Shown here piece after piece: positions 49,888-57,836 of a stretch of DNA of 64,000 nucleotides. The notes beneath the pieces were generated by a model. The model worked only from the letters and a program-made list of their open reading frames with translations. It was not told where the DNA came from and did no database searches. The DNA is taken from NCBI GenBank assembly GCA_902779575.1, contig CACZBW010000006.1, forward strand, positions 62,001-126,000, in the 5' to 3' direction. How positions within the stretch are numbered: the first letter of the stretch is position 1; each line of letters starts with the position of its first letter. The position numbers and the translations under genes were made by a program. The stretch comes from an uncultured Lachnospiraceae bacterium. GTDB taxonomy: Bacteria > Bacillota > Clostridia > Lachnospirales > Lachnospiraceae.

Positions 49888-50676
49888 TCAGAGAGGTTTT
49901 TCCTCTTTTTCTGTCTCAGACAGGATCTGCTGCTCCTGCTCCGTCTGAGAAATCATCTGCTGTTCCTCTATCAACTCAGAGAGCAGCTCCCGTTCTTCCT
50001 CAGTCAGAATGCGCTTCTCAAGCAGATCCGGCCGGCGCTTCAGGGTCAGAGCCAGCGACTGCTTCAGTCTCCATTTCCGGACCTTCTCATGATCTCCGCT
50101 GAGCAGCACTTCCGGAACCTTCTCGCCGCAGTAGTCGGCCGGCCGCGTGTACTGGGGATATTCCAGCAGGCCGTTCTCAAACGATTCCTCCGCCGTACTC
50201 TCCGCCCGCAGGGATCCCTCCAGCAGCCTTATTATGGAATCCATCACTACCCGTGCGGCAAGTTCGCCGCCCGTCAGGATATAATCCCCGATCGAAATCT
50301 CCCGGTCCGCACGGCTTAAAATTCTCTGATCAAATCCTTCATAATGCCCGCAGAGAAGAATCAGATGCTCCTTCTGTGCCAGCTCCCGGGCCATCAGCTG
50401 GTCGTATTTTTCCCCTGCCGGCGTAAGCGCCGCCGTAAAACTCCCGCTTTCCCGGACCGTTTCCAGAGCCTTCAGGACCGGGGCGCATCTCAGGACCATC
50501 CCTGCCCCTCCGCCAAAAGTCGAATCGTCGATATGGCGGAAGCTTCCCCCGGCAAAGGGGCGCACGTCGATATATTCAATCTGAACCGCCCCTTTCAGGA
50601 TGGCCCGCCTGATCACCGGTTCTTCCTCAAATCCCCGGAACATCTCCGGAAATATCGTAAGCACACTGATTTTCAT
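49888..50676 (-). CDS. trmD: tRNA (guanine-N1-)-methyltransferase
   Basis: SPOUT methyltransferase that methylates G37 of tRNAs in the anticodon loop and guards against +1 frameshifting. The 262-residue product has FPEMFRGF, RHIDDSTFGGGAGMVLR, LCGHYEGFDQR and the knot region EISIGDYILTGGELAARV with LLSGDHEKVRKWR. The last about 30 residues are an extension rich in Glu and Gln (ELIEEQQMISQTEQEQQ). ATG at 50674-50676 has GGAG seven bases upstream. The gene is not next to rimM, rpsP or rplS as is usual; it follows the phosphopantetheinyl transferase gene instead. Confidence 0.95.
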   Translation of the reverse strand: MKISVLTIFPEMFRGFEEEPVIRRAILKGAVQIEYIDVRPFAGGSFRHIDDSTFGGGAGMVLRCAPVLKALETVRESGSFTAALTPAGEKYDQLMARELAQKEHLILLCGHYEGFDQRILSRADREISIGDYILTGGELAARVVMDSIIRLLEGSLRAESTAEESFENGLLEYPQYTRPADYCGEKVPEVLLSGDHEKVRKWRLKQSLALTLKRRPDLLEKRILTEEERELLSELIEEQQMISQTEQEQQILSETEKEEKPL

Positions 50677-50717
50677 CCTGCAGCTCCATTCAGCCCTTCG
50701 CCTGCAAGCTCTTTTTT

Positions 50718-51494
50718 TCATTGGATTTCCGGTAAAATATCAGCTCTTTTTCCGCGGATTTCTCCCCCGGAAGTCAGATCCAGCTCCTTTGCTGAAAAGC
50801 CCGGATCCCCCGTTTTCCAGCAGCAGGAAAAACAATACCCCTCCGGAGCTGACAGCTCCCGCAGCCGGAAGGCATCCCCTCCCTGTACCGGAAGCAGAGA
50901 CGGGTCACTCGGATGGCCGCAGGCAGAATCCTTTTCCGGTTTCATCCGCACCTCGAAACTGTTCAGGGGAATCTGCAGGCCTTTTCCGACCGCCTTCACA
51001 TAGCTCTCCTTCAGGGTCCAGAGCCTGGTAAAGCGGAGGATTCTCTCCTGTCCGGAAACCTCTCTGATCCAGTCCGCTTCCGCACTGCTCAGGCAGCGCA
51101 GCAGACTGTCCGCGTTTTTCAGATGAATTTTTTCCGCGTCACAGCCGCATTCCGCTTCGGAAAGGATGCAGAGGACCCGGCCTGCGCTATGGGACAGGTT
51201 AAAATGAAGCTCCGGATAATCTTCCAGATAAGGCTTCCCGTCTTTTGCCTCCTTAAGGCGCAGCGATCTGCCGTCCGCCGGTCCTTCCGGCCCTGAACAG
51301 ATTCCAAAGTCTGCGAGAGCCAGGCAGAGCAGTACGCCTGCCCCGAGAGACTCCCGCCTGACGACAGGGTTCCGCATCCGGTCTGTCTTCCGCCTGCGCT
51401 CCCTGGGGAGAAGCCGGTAATAATACTGAAAAAGAGCTTCATTTTCAAGCGGCTGCAGGGAAGCTGTATAGAGTTTCGTGCCGAAATCCCCCAT
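50718..51494 (-). CDS. 4'-phosphopantetheinyl transferase (Sfp type)
   Basis: Activates acyl or peptidyl carrier proteins by transferring phosphopantetheine from CoA. The 258-residue product has LHFNLSHSAGRVLC (phosphate and carrier site), CGCDAEKIH (GxDxE-like Mg site, with Cys-Asp in place of Val-Asp) and the signature WTLKESYVKAVGKGL. ATG at 51492-51494 has AAGGAG about seven bases upstream. It follows mntP by 11 bases. Sfp-type enzymes usually serve polyketide or non-ribosomal peptide systems, of which none is in the window; it may serve fatty acid ACP if AcpS is lacking. Confidence 0.88.
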   Translation of the reverse strand: MGDFGTKLYTASLQPLENEALFQYYYRLLPRERRRKTDRMRNPVVRRESLGAGVLLCLALADFGICSGPEGPADGRSLRLKEAKDGKPYLEDYPELHFNLSHSAGRVLCILSEAECGCDAEKIHLKNADSLLRCLSSAEADWIREVSGQERILRFTRLWTLKESYVKAVGKGLQIPLNSFEVRMKPEKDSACGHPSDPSLLPVQGGDAFRLRELSAPEGYCFSCCWKTGDPGFSAKELDLTSGGEIRGKRADILPEIQ

Positions 51495-51505
51495 CCCCCG
51501 CTCCT

Positions 51506-52075
51506 TTATCCGATAAAGATCGCAATCCCGATCGCAATCAGGATCAGACCGCCCACGATCGAAGCATAGCGGGAGAGGCGCATGCGGAATACCATGCCGA
51601 TCCTGACTCCTGCCGCGCATACGAAGAAGGTCACCAGGCCGATCAGCAGAGAAGCGGTCAGAGCCGCTTTGAAATCATATTCCGCTATCGTAAATCCCAC
51701 AGAGAGTGCGTCGATCGAAGTCGCCACCCCCTGCATCAGCAGTTCCCCGCTGCCGAGCTTTTCATCCATTTCCTCTTCCTCATGAAAAGCCTCCCAGATC
51801 ATCCTGGATCCGATAAAGACCAGCAGGATCAGCGCAATCCATGGGATAAATTTCTGAAAAACTTTGAAATATTCCACAACAGTGTGGATACATACCCAGC
51901 CTGCAAGAGGCATGATAAACTGGAAAACCGCAAAACATCCGGCAATCCGCAGGAGTCTGGACCGGTTCATACCCGGATCATTCAGGCCGTTTGCCACAGA
52001 AACCGAGAAGGCGTCCATGGCGAGGCCGAAACCGAGCATGACAGAATAGAATATAAAAGAGAAAGAAATCGCCAT
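51506..52075 (-). CDS. mntP: Manganese efflux pump MntP
   Basis: Six-helix exporter of the MntP (DUF204) family, 189 residues. Both halves carry the conserved acidic motif in the membrane: GFGLAMDAFSVSVANGL (residues about 15-31) and ATSIDALSVGFTIAE (about 118-132), expected from internal duplication. A short charged loop HEEEEMDEKLGSGE separates the halves. It lies between ktrA and the phosphopantetheinyl transferase gene. No yybP-ykoY manganese riboswitch is seen in the 27-base gap. Confidence 0.92.
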   Translation of the reverse strand: MAISFSFIFYSVMLGFGLAMDAFSVSVANGLNDPGMNRSRLLRIAGCFAVFQFIMPLAGWVCIHTVVEYFKVFQKFIPWIALILLVFIGSRMIWEAFHEEEEMDEKLGSGELLMQGVATSIDALSVGFTIAEYDFKAALTASLLIGLVTFFVCAAGVRIGMVFRMRLSRYASIVGGLILIAIGIAIFIG

Positions 52076-52102
52076 ACTTTGTTCCTCTTGCGCTTTTCCG
52101 CA

Positions 52103-52774
52103 TCAGTCTGAGTGAAAGCGCTTGTTTCCCAGATTCAGGCCTCTCTGCAGATCCCGGTCCTTTCCGTAAACCAGGATGGACTCGCCGCCCTCCAGCTTCG
52201 TATCCGGTCCGATCTTCATATCCAGCTGATCGTCCTTCTTCGTAGCCATAATATTGACGTGATATTTCCCCGCCAGATCCAGTTCTCCGATCGTCATACC
52301 GGCCCAGTAAGCCGGAACGCCCACCTCAAAGATGGAATTTGCGCCGGGCAGCTCGATATAATTCAGCACATTGTTGACACTGTAGCGGATCGCCGTCCAG
52401 TTCGCCATCTCCCGCTCCGGATACACGACCGCGTCCGCTCCGTTCCGCAGAAGGAACATCTCCTGCACTTCATCCGAGGCGCGGGCAACCACCTGCTTCG
52501 CACCGCAGGCTTTCAAAGTATAGGTCGCCAGCAGAGAGGTCTGGAAACAGTCCCCGATCGTCACAAAACAGATATCAAAAGTCTCAGGCCCCAGAGAACG
52601 GATGAATTCTTTATTGGTTCCGTCACCGATCATACTGTTTACAGTATAGGGGAGAACATGTTCAATTTCCTCTTCATCCGTATCGATCGCCATAACCTCA
52701 TATCCAAGCCCTGACAGTTTCTGACAGAGATGCCTGCCAAATCTCCCGACTCCGATCACTAAAAATGTTTTCAT
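52103..52774 (-). CDS. ktrA: Potassium uptake regulatory subunit KtrA/TrkA
   Basis: Cytoplasmic RCK protein of 223 residues that gates the KtrB/TrkH channel subunit by nucleotide binding. The NAD/ATP-binding Rossmann motif is VIGVGRFGRHL (residues 6-16) with acidic IDTDEEE at the end of the second strand; the C-terminal RCK-C domain covers GANSIFEVGVPAYWAGMTIGEL to SILVYGKD. ATG at 52772-52774 has AAGGAG five bases upstream. It follows the TrkH-like gene by about 80 bases. Confidence 0.93.
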   Translation of the reverse strand: MKTFLVIGVGRFGRHLCQKLSGLGYEVMAIDTDEEEIEHVLPYTVNSMIGDGTNKEFIRSLGPETFDICFVTIGDCFQTSLLATYTLKACGAKQVVARASDEVQEMFLLRNGADAVVYPEREMANWTAIRYSVNNVLNYIELPGANSIFEVGVPAYWAGMTIGELDLAGKYHVNIMATKKDDQLDMKIGPDTKLEGGESILVYGKDRDLQRGLNLGNKRFHSD

Positions 52775-52855
52775 CTGTACTCCTTCCAAAAATCAAGTCT
52801 GTTTCCTGCCGGATTTCCCCCGGGATACACGCGTTTCCGCCATTATCTTCCATCT

Positions 52856-54202
52856 TTATCCGACAGTCACGATGTCCGCCGGATATTTCGCGTTTCCTCT
52901 TTTCGTGGGCGCCACCGCGGCGAATATCAGGGTGAGTCCGCCCACGCGCCCGAAGAACATCATCGCAGTCAGCAGGAGCTTTGAGATCAGCCCCAGCTGG
53001 GGCGTAATCCCAAGGGTCAGGCCGACCGTCGCAACCGCGGACGCGCTTTCAAACATCGCCGCCCGGAGGGAAACCCCCTCCAGATGGAAAATGCAGAGCG
53101 ACCCGACCGCAAACATAATCGCATCCAGCCAGAAAACAGCATTTGCGCTGCGCAGCACATCGTGGCCGATCCTGCGGTGAAAAGCCGCAGACTCCTTCTC
53201 CCGGAAAAAAACGCTCATCATCGAGATCATCAGGACGCAGATCGTCGTGATCTTCATTCCGCCCGCCGTCGAACCCGGCGCGCCACCGATCAGCATCAGG
53301 CCGATCGTGACCGCGATTCCCCCGTCCGAAAAGGCCGTGTAATCCGCCGTGTTGAATCCCGCGGTTCTGGGCGTTACCGCCTGAAAGAGGCTGGACAGGA
53401 AACGTTCCCCCGCAGGAAGATTACGGAATTCCGTAAAATACAGGTAAAGAAAAGGAAGTCCGATCAGAAATGCGCTCGCGGTGATGATAATCTTGCTCTG
53501 GGTACTGTAAAAACGCAGCCTGTGGCGGTAACAGCGGATATCATCCCATGTAAGGAATCCGAGCCCGCCGATCAGGATCAGGGCAACCAGGGTAAGCGTC
53601 ACTGTCCAGTTATTCTGAAAGGCCGTCATGGAACTGAACGGTTCCTTCTCTCCCATCAGGTCAAAACCGGCGTTGCAGAAGGCCGAGATCGAATGGAAAA
53701 AAGAAACGGCAAAACCTTTCGGACCGCCAAACTCCTTCACAAAAACCGGCATCATGAGAAAAGCGCCCGCGCTCTCCACAACAATCGTAACCCTGACAAT
53801 AAAAGATGTGAGTTTTACGATTCCTCCCACATGCGGGGCGGAGATCGCGCTCTGCATGGTTGCCCGGCCTTTCAGGCCGACCCTTCTCCCCGAAAGCTTC
53901 ACGAACAGAATCGCCAGCGTCATGGTTCCCAGTCCGCCGATCTGAATCATCGTCAGGATAACCAGTTTCCCGAAGAAAGACCAGTAGCTTGCTGTATCGC
54001 GGACAACAAGTCCCGTCACGCAGCTTGCCGAAGCCGCCGTAAACAGCGCGTCCGGAAAAGGAGTGAAAATTCTTTCTTTCGATGAGATCGGAAGCATCAG
54101 CAGAAGAGACCCTGCCAGAATCATGAAAAGAAAACTGAGCAGGATCATCCGGGAGGTCGAAAATCCCCATTGTTTTAACTTCGCCAGAAGCCACTTTATC
54201 AA
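52856..54202 (-). CDS. ktrB: Potassium transporter TrkH/KtrB family
   Basis: Membrane channel-like potassium transporter of 448 residues with four repeated pore regions whose selectivity-filter glycines are visible: ASCVTGLVV, AFCNAGFDLMG, VTPRTAGFNTADY and ASAVATVGLTLG. Eight main helices agree with the family. I use a TTG start at 54200-54202, because AGGAGG lies eight bases before it; the upstream in-frame ATG codons have no ribosome site. The start gives LIKWLLAKLKQWGFSTSRMILLSF. It begins a tight minus-strand group with ktrA, mntP, the phosphopantetheinyl transferase and trmD. Confidence 0.92.
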   Translation of the reverse strand: MIKWLLAKLKQWGFSTSRMILLSFLFMILAGSLLLMLPISSKERIFTPFPDALFTAASASCVTGLVVRDTASYWSFFGKLVILTMIQIGGLGTMTLAILFVKLSGRRVGLKGRATMQSAISAPHVGGIVKLTSFIVRVTIVVESAGAFLMMPVFVKEFGGPKGFAVSFFHSISAFCNAGFDLMGEKEPFSSMTAFQNNWTVTLTLVALILIGGLGFLTWDDIRCYRHRLRFYSTQSKIIITASAFLIGLPFLYLYFTEFRNLPAGERFLSSLFQAVTPRTAGFNTADYTAFSDGGIAVTIGLMLIGGAPGSTAGGMKITTICVLMISMMSVFFREKESAAFHRRIGHDVLRSANAVFWLDAIMFAVGSLCIFHLEGVSLRAAMFESASAVATVGLTLGITPQLGLISKLLLTAMMFFGRVGGLTLIFAAVAPTKRGNAKYPADIVTVG

Positions 54203-54373
54203 GCTGTCCACCTCCTGTGCAGTAATACGCATCCGTATGCAGCCCGGCCGCCCTCCGGGGCCGCTCATAAGAACCGCCGGCCGGATTGTCTGCGGGAAAC
54301 TCTTTGCTTTCCTGCAATGAAAATGGGAAATTTTGCCGCATTATATCCTGCAGGTACAGACAAAAGGTTAGTG

Positions 54374-54402
54374 TTGATTTACCACTTTTGTGATATATTA
54401 TA
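54374..54402 (+). promoter_or_regulatory. Possible promoter of the first short-chain dehydrogenase gene
   Basis: -35 TTGATT (54374-54379), 17-base spacer and -10 ATTATA (54397-54402); a TATATT at 54399 is an alternative -10 with 19-base spacing. The region is A+T-rich compared with its surroundings. Confidence 0.4.
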
Positions 54403-54451
54403 TTTGCTGCATCTGATTATTTATTAAAGAATGAGAAACGAGGTAAAATCA

Positions 54452-55225
54452 ATGAAAAATTATTTTGATCTGACTGGCCGCGTTGCGATCGTTACCGGAT
54501 GCTCCGGCGGACTTGGCGTCCAGATGGCGAAAGCGCTCGCAAATCAGGGAGCGATCATCGTCCCGATGGCCCGCCGTGAAAACAAAATCCAGGAAGTCGC
54601 GCAGGAGATTCATGATGAGTACGGCGTTGAAACCTTCCCTGTACCGGTTGATATCTCTGATACAGAGAAAGTAAACGCAGCGATCGCGAAAGTCCTGGAG
54701 AAATTCGGCCGCATCGATATCCTGGTCAACAATGCAGGTACCGGCGCAGTCGCTCCGGCAGAAGACATCACCGACGAGCAGTTTGACAACGAATGCAACA
54801 TCGATCTGTTCGGAACTTTCCGCATGGCCCGTGAAGTTGCCAAGAAAGCCATGATCCCGGCAAAGTACGGCCGCATCATCAACATCGCTTCCATGTACGG
54901 CCTGGTCGGCAACAAGATCGCCGGCAGCGCGCCGTATCATGCTGCAAAGGGCGGCGTCGTCAACCTTACCCGCGCGCTGGCTGCAGAGTGGGGCAAATAC
55001 GGTATCACCGTGAACGCGATCTGCCCGGGTTATTTCTACACTCCGCTGACCCAGGAAACCCTGGATTCCGACTTCTTCCAGGCCAACGCGAAGACCATGA
55101 TCCCGGAAGAGCGTTACGGCAATGAAGGCGAGCTCGACACCGCGGCGATCTTCCTCGCATCCGAGGCATCCTCCTATGTGACCGGCGTGAATCTTCCGGT
55201 CGACGGCGGCTATACCTGCATGTAA
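54452..55225 (+). CDS. SDR family oxidoreductase, gluconate 5-dehydrogenase-like
   Basis: Classical short-chain dehydrogenase of 257 residues using NAD(P)H. TGCSGGLGVQMA (cofactor, about 14-25), NNAG, catalytic Ser in INIASMYG, and YHAAKGG with Tyr and Lys are in place, followed by PGYFYTPLT. It is close to the 2-deoxy-D-gluconate/gluconate 5-dehydrogenase group. ATG at 54452 has GAGG about eight bases upstream; an ATG seven codons earlier is possible. It is transcribed alone and ends in duplicated terminators at 55328 and 55433. Confidence 0.9.
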   Translation: MKNYFDLTGRVAIVTGCSGGLGVQMAKALANQGAIIVPMARRENKIQEVAQEIHDEYGVETFPVPVDISDTEKVNAAIAKVLEKFGRIDILVNNAGTGAVAPAEDITDEQFDNECNIDLFGTFRMAREVAKKAMIPAKYGRIINIASMYGLVGNKIAGSAPYHAAKGGVVNLTRALAAEWGKYGITVNAICPGYFYTPLTQETLDSDFFQANAKTMIPEERYGNEGELDTAAIFLASEASSYVTGVNLPVDGGYTCM

Positions 55226-55327
55226 GCTGAAAAAAACCAGTTTTCCGGCGGGACTTCCCCGGCGCACAGCGGCTTCAGCTGCTGTATTTCAACTCTGCGC
55301 TCATGGCGTCTTCCGTCAGAACCCTGC

Positions 55328-55359
55328 ATCCGGCCGTATTCCCGCGGCCGGATTTTTTT
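55328..55359 (+). terminator. Rho-independent terminator, first copy
   Basis: ATCCGGCCG (55328-55336) pairs with CGGCCGGAT (55345-55353), then TTTTTTT. It belongs to the tandem repeat. Confidence 0.85.
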
Positions 55360-55432
55360 CTGCGCCGGCGCACAGCGGCTTAGCTGCTGAATTTCAACTC
55401 TGCGTTCATGGCGCCTGCCGTCAGAACCCTGC

Positions 55433-55464
55433 ATCCGGCCGTGTTCCCGCGGCCGGATTTTTTT
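55433..55464 (+). terminator. Rho-independent terminator, second copy
   Basis: ATCCGGCCG (55433-55441) pairs with CGGCCGGAT (55450-55458), then TTTTTTT. Same stem as the first copy, giving a double stop after the dehydrogenase gene. Confidence 0.85.
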
Positions 55465-55594
55465 CTTCACCGCGTAATACCGGCAGTCCCTGCCGGAGCC
55501 TTACATCCGGCTTCGTCCCCGCGGCCGGGCTTTTATCTTCCGGCATAAAGAACACAGCCGTTTTAAGAGAAAGGCTGATATTTCCTATGTTTCA

Positions 55595-56368
55595 TCAGAA
55601 GCCGTGCGCGGTCGCCCCGCCGTCCACCGGGAAATCGCAGCCGGTAATATAGCGGGATGCGCCGGACAGAAGGAACAGGACCATGTACCCGATCTCCTTC
55701 GGATCCCCGAAACGGCGCAGCATCGGTTTGCCCAGCGCCGCCTCTTTCCTGTCCGGGTTCTTCTCAAACATTCCTGCGTTCAGCCGGGTCAGAAACCATC
55801 CCGGCGCAACACTGTTGACCAGGATATTGTCATTTTTCCACTCCTCCGCCAGGCCTCTGGTAAGGCCGAGGACACCCGATTTGGACATATCATAGGGCAG
55901 GACCCCGGAAAAACCCATGTAAGCCGCCATGGAGGATATGGTAACAATCCGTCCGGCGTATTCCGACTCTTTCAGGTAAGGATAACAGATTCTGGAAAGC
56001 ATCAGAGGCGTCTTCAGGTTTACATTCAGAACCTGGTCAATCTTCTCCTCCGGATATTCCTCCGCCCGCGCCTTGTAAGTAACGCCGCAGTTGTTGACGA
56101 GGAAATCCAGACGCCCTTCCTTCTCAATAATCCTTTTCAGCTCCGCCTCAAATGCGGCGTAATCCGTCACATCGCATAGGACGTCGATCAGCTTCCCTTC
56201 GATCTTTTCCTCCTCCGTATGCGGACTCCTGGAAAAATTGTAGACCGTCGCGCCCGCGTCCGTAAGCACCTTCGCCTGCCCCAGCCCCAGCCCGCGGCTG
56301 GCCCCGGTAACAATCCCGACATGTCCCGTCAGGTCAAACAGGCCCGCTACATATTCCTTTGCGTTCAT
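55595..56368 (-). CDS. SDR family oxidoreductase
   Basis: Short-chain dehydrogenase of 257 residues, with TGASRGLGLGQAK (about 19-31), NNCG in place of NNAG, catalytic TISSMAAYMG, YDMSKSG and PGWFLTRLNAG. It is about 35-40% like the plus-strand dehydrogenase at 54452 by eye but clearly a different member. It follows the enolase-superfamily dehydratase gene by 163 bases on the same strand, an arrangement typical of sugar-acid degradation, where the dehydrogenase makes the keto or lactone form. Substrate unknown. Confidence 0.9.
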   Translation of the reverse strand: MNAKEYVAGLFDLTGHVGIVTGASRGLGLGQAKVLTDAGATVYNFSRSPHTEEEKIEGKLIDVLCDVTDYAAFEAELKRIIEKEGRLDFLVNNCGVTYKARAEEYPEEKIDQVLNVNLKTPLMLSRICYPYLKESEYAGRIVTISSMAAYMGFSGVLPYDMSKSGVLGLTRGLAEEWKNDNILVNSVAPGWFLTRLNAGMFEKNPDRKEAALGKPMLRRFGDPKEIGYMVLFLLSGASRYITGCDFPVDGGATAHGF

Positions 56369-56531
56369 TTTTATTCCTCACCATACCATACGGTCTCTCA
56401 GGGCTGCCGGACTGCAGCCTCAGGTCAGGATACCCTCCTGAACGGAACTGCAGCCTGATCCTCCTCAGCTGCGCTGTGCCAGGTCAGGATCCTCTTTTTC
56501 CCGATAAGCAGCCCGGCCTGAAGCAGGTACA

Positions 56532-57620
56532 TCATTCCACCGGGTCAAGATACTCCTCTTTAAAGACAAAGCCCCAGCCCGCACCTTCTCTCGGATAGGC
56601 AAACCCATCCTCGATCCGCATGGTATTGTCGATAATCCCGTCGATCCAGTCAAAGGATTCCGCGCCGTAAGCGCCCGGAACCGTACACAGGAGCGGAACG
56701 TCATAGTCCTTGTAATAATGAGGCAGAACCGGGATATGGTAGGCATCCGCAAGGGCGGCGGAATTTCTCCATTCCTCCACGCCTCCCAGGCGCACGATAT
56801 CCGGCTGCCAGAGATCAATCGCGTTCCTTGCGATCAGGTTCTTGAGGGATTCCTTATCGTACTCCCTCTCCCCCATGGCCAGCGTGATCCCGCACTTCTC
56901 CCTGAGCAGCTGGTAAGCCGCGTAGTCTGTCCGCTTTACCGGTTCCTCAAACCATTGCAGGCCGATCGCCTTCGCCATTTCGGCCAGCTTCAGTGCATCT
57001 ACCACGTCCAGTCCCTGGTTGGCGTCCATCATGATTTTAACACTGCTGCCCAGATGTTCCCTGCAGAGCTTCAGACGCTCAATGTCGCGCTCAATTCCGT
57101 CCGGATGGCCGACTTTGATCTTGACTGCCGTGAATCCGCGCTTTTTGTAATCCAGCACCTCATCCAGAAGTTCCCTGTCGGTATAGCTGATCCAGCCCCC
57201 GCTGCCGTAAACGGGAATCCTGCAGATATTTGCTCCGAGCATCTTCCAGACCGGTTGCCCGGCCGTCCTGCACCAGGCGTCCCACATGGCAATGTTGAAG
57301 GCGGCGATGGCACAGGTATTGACGCCGGTATTCCCGAAGTACTCCGCCTCCATATCCCATTCCCTGCGGGCGCGGACAGTCTCATAGACCTGATAGCCGC
57401 GGCTGAGGAAGAAATTTCTGCAGTCTTTCAGCGCGCCTCCGATCGCATTCGGGGAATAATGGAAGGACAGCAGGTATCCCTGGCCCTTCACGCCGCCTTT
57501 CGTCTCCAGCTCCACCACATAGAAGGCGATCTCGCTGATATCATGGGTGGAATCGGCGATCGGCTTTGTCAGCCTGGAAACGGCATGACAGATTCCGATC
57601 TTTCTGATCTCTGTATTCAT
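56532..57620 (-). CDS. Mandelate racemase/enolase superfamily dehydratase
   Basis: Mg-dependent acid-sugar dehydratase type of 362 residues. The N-terminal capping domain ends near residue 110. In the barrel, AVKIKVG holds the Lys-x-Lys base pair, MMDANQG the first metal ligand, FEEPV the second, AMGEREY the third, and QPDIVRLGG with VLPHYYKD the Asp-His dyad. This combination defines the mandelate racemase subgroup. ATG at 57618-57620 has AAGGAG seven bases upstream. It precedes a short-chain dehydrogenase gene. The specific sugar acid cannot be decided by reading. Confidence 0.9.
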   Translation of the reverse strand: MNTEIRKIGICHAVSRLTKPIADSTHDISEIAFYVVELETKGGVKGQGYLLSFHYSPNAIGGALKDCRNFFLSRGYQVYETVRARREWDMEAEYFGNTGVNTCAIAAFNIAMWDAWCRTAGQPVWKMLGANICRIPVYGSGGWISYTDRELLDEVLDYKKRGFTAVKIKVGHPDGIERDIERLKLCREHLGSSVKIMMDANQGLDVVDALKLAEMAKAIGLQWFEEPVKRTDYAAYQLLREKCGITLAMGEREYDKESLKNLIARNAIDLWQPDIVRLGGVEEWRNSAALADAYHIPVLPHYYKDYDVPLLCTVPGAYGAESFDWIDGIIDNTMRIEDGFAYPREGAGWGFVFKEEYLDPVE

Positions 57621-57723
57621 CCTGCAGCTCCTTTCAAAACTTTGCCGCGCGAATTCTCCTGACTTCAAAGTCGTTGGAGGAGCGCAGAATAACAAAAGCA
57701 CCTGGTTATGCACCCGGGCACAA

Positions 57724-57801
57724 TTCCGCCACAGCGAAATTGATAACGGCCATCAGGCGGAAAATATGGATTCGCGCCATTTCTAACAGGGAAATGGCGC
57801 G
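57724..57801. repeat. Two consecutive hairpins between the DUF937 and dehydratase genes
   Basis: TTCCGCC (57724-57730) with GGCGGAA (57756-57762), then CGCGCCATTTC (57773-57783) with GAAATGGCGCG (57791-57801) around a seven-base loop. The second is strong and lies just past the DUF937 stop on the minus strand, followed by AATCCATATTTT, so it may be a weak terminator. The first is closer to the dehydratase start and could be an operator. Confidence 0.55.
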
Positions 57802-57836
57802 ATCTCAAAACACTTGTGTGCCTGAATGGTCACCGT

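Larger units (their letters stand above)
55259..55468. repeat. Tandem 104-106 bp repeat containing duplicated terminators
   Basis: Two copies, 55259-55364 and 55365-55468, start with CCGGCGCACAGCGGCTT and end with the terminator stem and T-run. They differ by a three-base indel and a few substitutions. A third, diverged remnant of the 3' part (CATCCGGC, CCGCGGCCGG) is at 55504-55530. The block begins 34 bases after the dehydrogenase stop. Confidence 0.85.

Noticed and set aside
52076-52102. Manganese (yybP-ykoY) riboswitch before mntP
   Set aside because: The gap to the previous gene is only 27 bases, too short for the element.
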